A stretch of DNA of 64,000 nt, taken from contig JADNYJ010000043.1 in NCBI GenBank assembly GCA_015501075.1, forward strand, positions 62,001 to 126,000, read 5' to 3'. Source of the stretch: Gymnopilus junonius (taxonomy: Eukaryota > Basidiomycota > Agaricomycetes > Agaricales > Galerinaceae). The translations under genes and the position numbers were made by a program. Positions 58,201-64,000 of the stretch are shown piece after piece (within the stretch, counting starts at the first letter, position 1; each line of letters opens with the position of its first letter). The notes under the pieces are model-generated. The model saw only the letters and a program-made list of their open reading frames with translations. It was not told where the DNA came from and did no database searches.

Positions 58201-59554
58201 ATGGACGACGAAAAACGACAACAGGATGACTGGGCTAACAGTCGTAAGAACAGGTTGCCCTCCTTTACTGAAGTCCTGTCAAGGAGGACAAGGCCGCCTG
58301 TTGATCTCTTCATGTTCTAGTGCGTTTACTGTGAACGGGTGTTTACACAGCGGACTAACTATCTATCATAGTCTCTTTCTGCAGCGAGAAGGAGCGGAAG
58401 ATATTCTAGACTTCTGGCTCGATGTGCAGCAGCACGAGAACCTCTGTCGTGCTTATTTCAAGGACGTCCGCAAGTCGGGCCGCACGATTAAAGAGGATTG
58501 GCCGCAATATTGGGACTATGCCAGGAGGAGGGGCTCTATCTACGGGACTGTTGTAGGCTTAAATCCGGATGGGGGAGGGACCAAGAGGAGCACGGCGAGC
58601 ACTGGGGAAATGCTGACCGAACAGGACAGGCGTAACCTAGCTGCCGCTGGAGATGAGAAGGCCGCATACGGTACACGCTCAACAAGTCCTAGACCCGGTG
58701 GGTCAGAGCACACTCGAGTAGCGTCTACATCTCCGGTCGATGCGTTGGACAACCCCCCGCGATCTTCCACGCCCTTCTCTCTCTCAGGCCGCACGCCTAC
58801 CCTTTTTAATCTTAGACGTGCCTCTCGTGCACCGACCGTCATTCCTCGGTCCGCCGCCATCACGAGGATGGACTTGATTGCGTCCGCAGAGCGTATCTTC
58901 TATCGATACCTCTCACCAGCCGGAAATGCCGTTAACTCAAACGAGAATCATGAAATTTACCTCCCGCCAGCTCTCCGCATCCATACATTCCCTCTCAGCA
59001 GCACCCAGGAACCAAAGTCTCAGACCGAGCTTGCTCTGATGGCGCAAATTCCGGACCTTTTCCACGCTCAGAAGGAGTACTGCTTCCGTGCCATGGAACA
59101 AGACGCATTCCCCCGATTCCTACGTGCCAAAGCGTTCGGAAATTTGACCCCAATATCAGCTCTGGTGCGTCTCGTGTTGGGCCTGATATTCCTCTGGATC
59201 GGTCTAGCAGTTGCGTTCTCACTGGTATTCTTGGACGTCCACCCCAAGTCCAAGAGGTTCTTCGTACGTTGTTGCCTTTTTTATATCTATTTTTTGGGTC
59301 TTAATGGTCTTTTCTAGCTTTTCATTCCTTTTGCCTTTGCAATCCTCTTCTTGGTGTCCCATCAATATGAACTGGACCCTATTCTTGTTTTCTTCGGCCA
59401 GTCTGAGACCACTCCCTTCCGAACTCTCACCATTCGTGAACCCTACGTGAAGAAATTGTTGATGGGTCGCGCGATCTGGGTCAGCGTCCTGGTGACCGCG
59501 TTTACGACGGCCTTGTCCCTGCTATTCTGGGCTGTACCAGGTCACAGACTATAG
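58201..59554 (+). CDS. RGS-domain membrane protein, Rax1-like
   Basis: Regulator-of-G-protein-signalling domain fused to C-terminal transmembrane helices, as in yeast Rax1. Exon 1 (58201-58319) starts MDDEKRQQDDWANSRKNRLP, then FTEVLSRRTRPPVDLFMFY. Exon 2 continues LFLQREGAEDILDFWLDVQQ, HENLCRAYFKDVRKSGRTIK and a long Ser/Pro-rich insert. The second RGS half is MDLIASAERIFYRYLSP, AQKEYCFRAMEQDAFPRFLR. Helices follow: ALVRLVLGLIFLWIGLAVAF, LFIPFAFAILFLVSHQYEL and WVSVLVTAFTTALSLLFWAV. Introns at 58320-58371 and 59264-59317. An upstream in-frame extension exists without an ATG, so 58201 is preferred. It probably acts in bud-site/polarity or G-protein signalling. No frame break. Confidence 0.88.
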
Positions 59555-60150
59555 CACAAGATACCCTCATCAAACCCCTCGCGGACTAGTGGCAGCATGG
59601 ACACGACAATATTTTCAGGATGGGCCTGGGTAAATGTATTTTTTAAACATCTCTTTCTGCTTGCACCCTTTACCCCCTTCGTTAAAATAGATACCACAAA
59701 GCACTTGAAACTTTATTATTATTTTGACTTTTTCATCGTGACACTTACGCACTAGTATCAGGTGATGATTACTGTTCTACTTTAATACTTATTATCACGG
59801 CTTCTCTCGTCTTTATTTTATTGTCGTATCATTTTGCTTCCTTTCTAATTTTTTTTCTGGATACCCGCCTCCTCCATTATACAAGGCATATCAGTTCCCT
59901 CCACTTTCCGCTCTTTAGCCTCCAAGTCTCCCGTCGTTTTGTTACGATGCCTTGCATCCTGTCTTGTGTATGGCTTCACGAATTATGAAAAATCTATTCC
60001 GAAAATGTCAGGTCGTCTAAGTTCTAAATTACATGGATGTCCTAATTGATACTCTATGTGTGTTGAATGGTCCTCTATGATGTGAAATGATACTCTATGA
60101 ATGTGTATGTTACAATTGTCTGCGGGCTTGAAGAAGTTTCCAGATCTTAA
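59555..60150. other. Convergent 3' intergenic region
   Basis: AT-rich, with T-runs on the plus strand. Between the ends of the RGS gene and the reductase gene; no gene is supported. Confidence 0.5.
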
Positions 60151-63100
60151 CTACTGAAGAGGACGAAGCCGCTCCTGGGTTGCACTGCCATTGAAAAAGC
60201 CGACGCCTTTCCAATATTGCACCCACTTCTGAGCATCTGATTCATCGAGAAGGGGGAGATTCTTCATTGTGCTGCTGAGGGTCTGGACTTTTTCTGTCGA
60301 TAGGTTGGTTAGACCTCCAGTTTCAGCTTGATTGACGCCTTGCTTCTGCATGTCTATATCTGCTTGCATCATATGCCGGAAGAACTCCAGCAACTTGAGT
60401 GCAGGCTAAAACAAACGTGATTAACGACGAAACATGAAAAGAATAAATTTACTTACCAATTCCTGGAAATCCTTTTCAGATGCATCAGCGGAACGCGCTT
60501 CCAAATGGAAGAACCAGGACTGGAAGTCATTGAAGGGAAGCTTTGCCGAAATGACACCTTCTCGCACAAGGGCTTGGCTTATCGATGACATGATGTAGTT
60601 CCAGGAAACAGGACGTGGATGTACAATGTTGAGAGCAGGTGGTGGCGAGTTAGCGGAGAAGGCAATATCAAGCAGGGTTTGGGATACGGCATGCATAGGC
60701 AGGTATGAAGCAAGCTGACGAAAAAAAATAACTTAGTTTTATGCTCCTGCTTAGGAATCAGGACACTTACCCCAACAGCCGAAGGGAGAGCGCCCAGACG
60801 TAAACTTGATTTGACAATAATTGGTACCCAATCGGTAGTAGCCCATGATCCATTAGGGTTCCCGCCAGTTATTTGACCGATCCTAAAGGAAGTGGCTTGC
60901 AGGCCACTTTGAGTAAGTATCTACGAAAGTTGTCAGCACTGGACAGGATATCTACAACGGCTTGAAGGAACGTACCCTCTCTGAGACATATTTGCCTTCT
61001 CCGTAGCCATTGCCTACGGCGTAGCGAGGGTCCATGACGACTTCCTCTGGGTAAGGGCCCAGAGAACTGTCCCAAGAGTTGGTCGAGGCGATGGAAGAGG
61101 TGAAGAGGAATCGAACAGAGGAGGCGTGTGGACTTGAGCGAGCCAAATCAATTAGATTGCGCGTCCCTCGAACATTGGGTTCGAATGAAGAAAGGGACAA
61201 GTTGAAGTCCAGTCTCCAGGCGTTATGAATGATAATCGTCACGGAGGTGCGCAACTGAGATGCATAAAGTCTTAGAACAAATCAGCCTGTAATTTCAATC
61301 AAAAAGCATACCTTGTCATAGACCGCCTCAGTGAGACCGAAATTCGTTTGCGATGCATCGCCTTCCAAGGGAACCAGACGCGACGAGTGCAACAGAGACA
61401 CATCAAAGCCTTTGTCTGTAAATCTCTCAGCCTGTCTCGACTGAACAGGCTTGGAGCTGGAAGGTCTATCCAAGGTAAATACCGTCCTGACATGAGGGTC
61501 TCGCAAGAGCGATTCCAATAACTGGGCTCCAAGGTTGCCTGTCGAACCTGTCAACAGGACAACAGCACCGCCTGCAGGGGGGGCGCCGGTCGATATAGGG
61601 TCATCAAGCCCAGAAGAATATTTCTTGATCATAAGGTCCATGGCGTCCGTGCTGCTCGAAGTCGACACGTGGTTCCCCGGATTCGAGATCGATCCTGATA
61701 TGAACCCTGCCAGCTTCTCGATAGTAGGATAGGTATAAATGGTGGTCTGCGTCACCAGAGCAGCGACTTGCTTGGAATCTTTTGATTGTAAAGCTCCGAT
61801 GATGCGACGACGAAGGATGGTAGCACCCAAGCTACAATAATGTGAATTGATGAGTCAAAGTCTAAACCTGAAGTTCTAGGCATGCCTACCTGTCCATTCC
61901 TTGCGAGAAAAGATCGTCCGCGGTCGAAAAATGTTTAGCGGAGTGAATATCCTCTACTTGCTCTTTCAGCCATGCCACAGTATCGTTCTTGTCCCAAGAT
62001 CGAGGAGGCACAACAGCATCGACTCGAGTTGTCGCTAAGACTCTGTTATAGCTATAGAACAGAAGGTAAAATAAGCAATGAACTCGCGCTTAGATGAATG
62101 GTCAATTATCGGCTTACATCTCTTCGATCTCGTCATGATACGCGGACAAAGCCGCCTTCCGCATGACAGTGCCCTTGCCAGCTCGGGGAAGAGGTTTATT
62201 AGGGGACGTGATGAGGATCATCTCCTTGAAAATTCTGCTGAAAGCAGGGCCAACTTTATTCGCCTCTTCCACGACGGGCCTAAGAGATGAGAGTCAGAAG
62301 TATTTGACTTGTACGACAAAACAACTAACCATAGAGCGTTTCTGACCGCTATGAGTGCCTTCTCGTTATCAGGATCGATAGCCATTTCCGGCTTCAACTC
62401 TACGAGCACTCCAGTCTGATCATGGTCCCTGCCAAAAATTATTGCACTTCTAATACTATAGAAGTAATGAGGCTCGATAGAATGTCCCTTTAATATAAGG
62501 AGAATGACGCACTAAGGACTGCTCATGAGAACATTCTCCATGGGAGCTGGAACCGTCTTCTCGCCTGATGTGTGTATGATCACGTCATCTTTTCGACCAA
62601 CACTACGAAAAGCCAAAATTAGCCTCTGTTGGTTAGAGCTATAGCTCAAAACCTTACATTTTCCATGCATGAGACTTCGTTGGGTGGCATACCCAGAGAT
62701 CGGAAGAGGCGTAGCCCTTGACATCGTCAATGTTCTCGACAGAAGGTTGGTGCGTTTCTGTGGTCTGTAAAATCAAGATCAACAATCTGACGAAGGTTAA
62801 AGGAAGTGCATAAGAATGTACCAGATATTGAGCTTCATAGGTACCGTCCCCTTGGGGATCCCATCGGACAGAGACCCGCTCAGAAAACTCTACATATTGC
62901 CAACTCCTCTCTTCGCCCTTCCGGCGGAAAATATGGGCGACAGGACCAAATTCCGTGCCCCCAAAGATCGACACCAAGTAGATACCCGAATCTACCAACG
63001 AATCGCCGAGTGCGGATGGCAGACCACCTCCGGAATACGCCTATAAAGTAATTGGAACATGAAAATTTATGCAAGACTATTGCACTAGATAACCTACGAC

Positions 63101-64000
63101 AAATTCCAGACTGGCCAACGTCTTCAAGGCATTCTGATCTTCGGCCCACATTTGAAGGAGTGCAGGAAGAATCACTAGGCAGTTGGATTTGGTCCTAGCG
63201 ATATGATCAAGAATATTACCAGGGGTGGGCACCATCGGTAGGGAGCCCGGCGTGGTAGCGATAGGCGGGTATAGACCATTTGGTACGACCGCATATAGGC
63301 CGACTAATAAGTGAATGCCAACTGCGAGCGTATGAAATGGAGGCAAAACCATGGAGGCGACTGTCAGCTTCGGCCAAAAGTCTCGGAATTCGCTTATGAG
63401 GGCTGAAAATGGTATGTATGAGCGAGAAATAGAGTCTGCGAATGAAAAGGAAATATACCGAAGCCCGCCCAATGCGACAGGGACTTGAAAGTATGCCTTA
63501 TAGTCTTGGGAAGACCAGTGCTTCCAGAGGAATGGAGATACAGGGCCGTGTTGTCCAATGGTGGGCGCGGGGCTTTGGGATACGGTTCGAAAGGATCTGC
63601 AGCGGTTTCATTGCCAAGCTTCGGGAATATTTCTGAGAGCGGCGGTACTTCTTCAAAAGAGATGTTGTAGGGCGTTGCCTCCTTGGACAACTCCATTTGG
63701 ATCTCGCCGAGGAGAGGCCGAAGGGTCTGTTGGGTAGTAAGAAGCCTGTGTGAGGACACATCTCGCATCATCTTAACGATAGCTGCAGCTGTGTTACGCG
63801 GTGACATGGGGTAGGGCTATATTTCTAGATTAATAAACAACAAGACCACGAAAGAAGGTATACTCACAACTAATCCAGCCCTCATGATGCCAATTGTCAC
63901 AGCATGAAAGAGTAGTGTGTCCGATAATGCGATGAAGGCGACGACTTGGCCATCGGCACCCGCCCTACTAGGCCGCACGTAGTGAGCAACGCGGTCCGTC
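60151..64000 (-). CDS. NRPS-like adenylate-forming reductase (A-T-R), 3' portion
   Basis: Single-module carboxylic-acid-activating reductase; the start lies beyond 64000. In order: adenylation domain with core LYLHSSGSTGLPKTIRHT, VVPNGLYPPIATTPGS, SIFGGTEFGPVAHIF, YASSDLWVCHP and GRKDDVIIHTSGEKTVP; a carrier domain with the phosphopantetheine serine in DLFSQGMD/SLGATILRRR; then a thioester-reductase domain. The reductase shows GAVVLLTGSTGNLGAQLLES (NADP-binding), IIHNAWRLDFNLSLSSFEPN, RGTRNLIDLA, SSIASTNSW and a GYGEGKYVSE Tyr-x3-Lys pair. The C-terminus ends ATQERLRPLQ. Such enzymes reduce an aryl or other acid to an aldehyde or alcohol. About ten introns in phase and no frame break, unlike many neighbours. 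The substrate cannot be deduced. L-2-aminoadipate reductase (Lys2) is less likely, as I see none of its typical N-terminal context here. Confidence 0.9.

Overview
The window is genomic DNA from a filamentous basidiomycete, most likely an Agaricomycete. Most genes are split by many short introns (about 45-65 nt) with GT..AG or occasional GC..AG ends. The gene set also fits: a PAL with an Ala-Ser-Gly MIO triad, GH12, a fungal adenylate-forming reductase, UBR7/Mlo2, WASP/Las17, and tRNA genes with short introns after the anticodon. I annotated by translating exons, checking splice phase and matching remembered family motifs. No database search was possible.

Layout. 0-3.4 kb: 5' end of an FAD-dependent oxidoreductase and a monocarboxylate-type MFS transporter, both minus. 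5.1-7.0 kb: acyl-CoA oxidase-like gene. 8.6-12.8 kb: divergent pair, UBR7-like (minus) and a stand-alone hydantoinase-B/oxoprolinase half (plus). 13.6-15.4 kb: WASP. 15.6 kb: tRNA-Gly(GCC). 16.0-17.3 kb: seven-helix membrane protein. 19.4-32.8 kb: glutathione transferase, two phenylalanine ammonia-lyase genes in a tail-to-tail inverted duplication, a 2-oxoglutarate/Fe(II) oxygenase, a second monocarboxylate-type MFS transporter and a secreted GH12 endoglucanase. 33.5-34.0 kb: small conserved fungal protein. 34.4-36.1 kb: degenerate non-coding repeat array. 36.1-39.9 kb: no supported gene. 39.9-42.4 kb: calmodulin-like EF-hand protein, small acidic protein, second tRNA-Gly. 42.8-46.2 kb: tandem pair of secreted His/Pro/Gln-rich proteins with matching palindromic TATA promoters. 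49.3-53.0 kb: single-helix membrane protein, APH/kinase-like protein, mitochondrial HMG-box protein and tRNA-Thr. 53.4-59.6 kb: two tandem seven-helix proteins, complex I subunit NDUFA2/B8 and a membrane-anchored RGS (Rax1-like) protein. 60.2-64.0 kb: 3' portion of an NRPS-like adenylate-forming reductase (A-T-R), running off the right edge.

Two themes stand out. First, the PAL pair, oxygenase, transporter and GST could form a small phenylalanine/cinnamate-derived metabolic cluster, and the reductase and the left-edge oxidoreductase/transporter are other metabolic genes. Second, many conserved genes (WASP, calmodulin-like, HMG-box, GST, PAL, hydantoinase B, MFS) carry isolated one-base deletions, mostly in short G or C runs, that break an otherwise clear reading frame. 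The two PAL arms differ from each other in the same way, so sequence error is more likely than gene decay, and frames should be read with that in mind.
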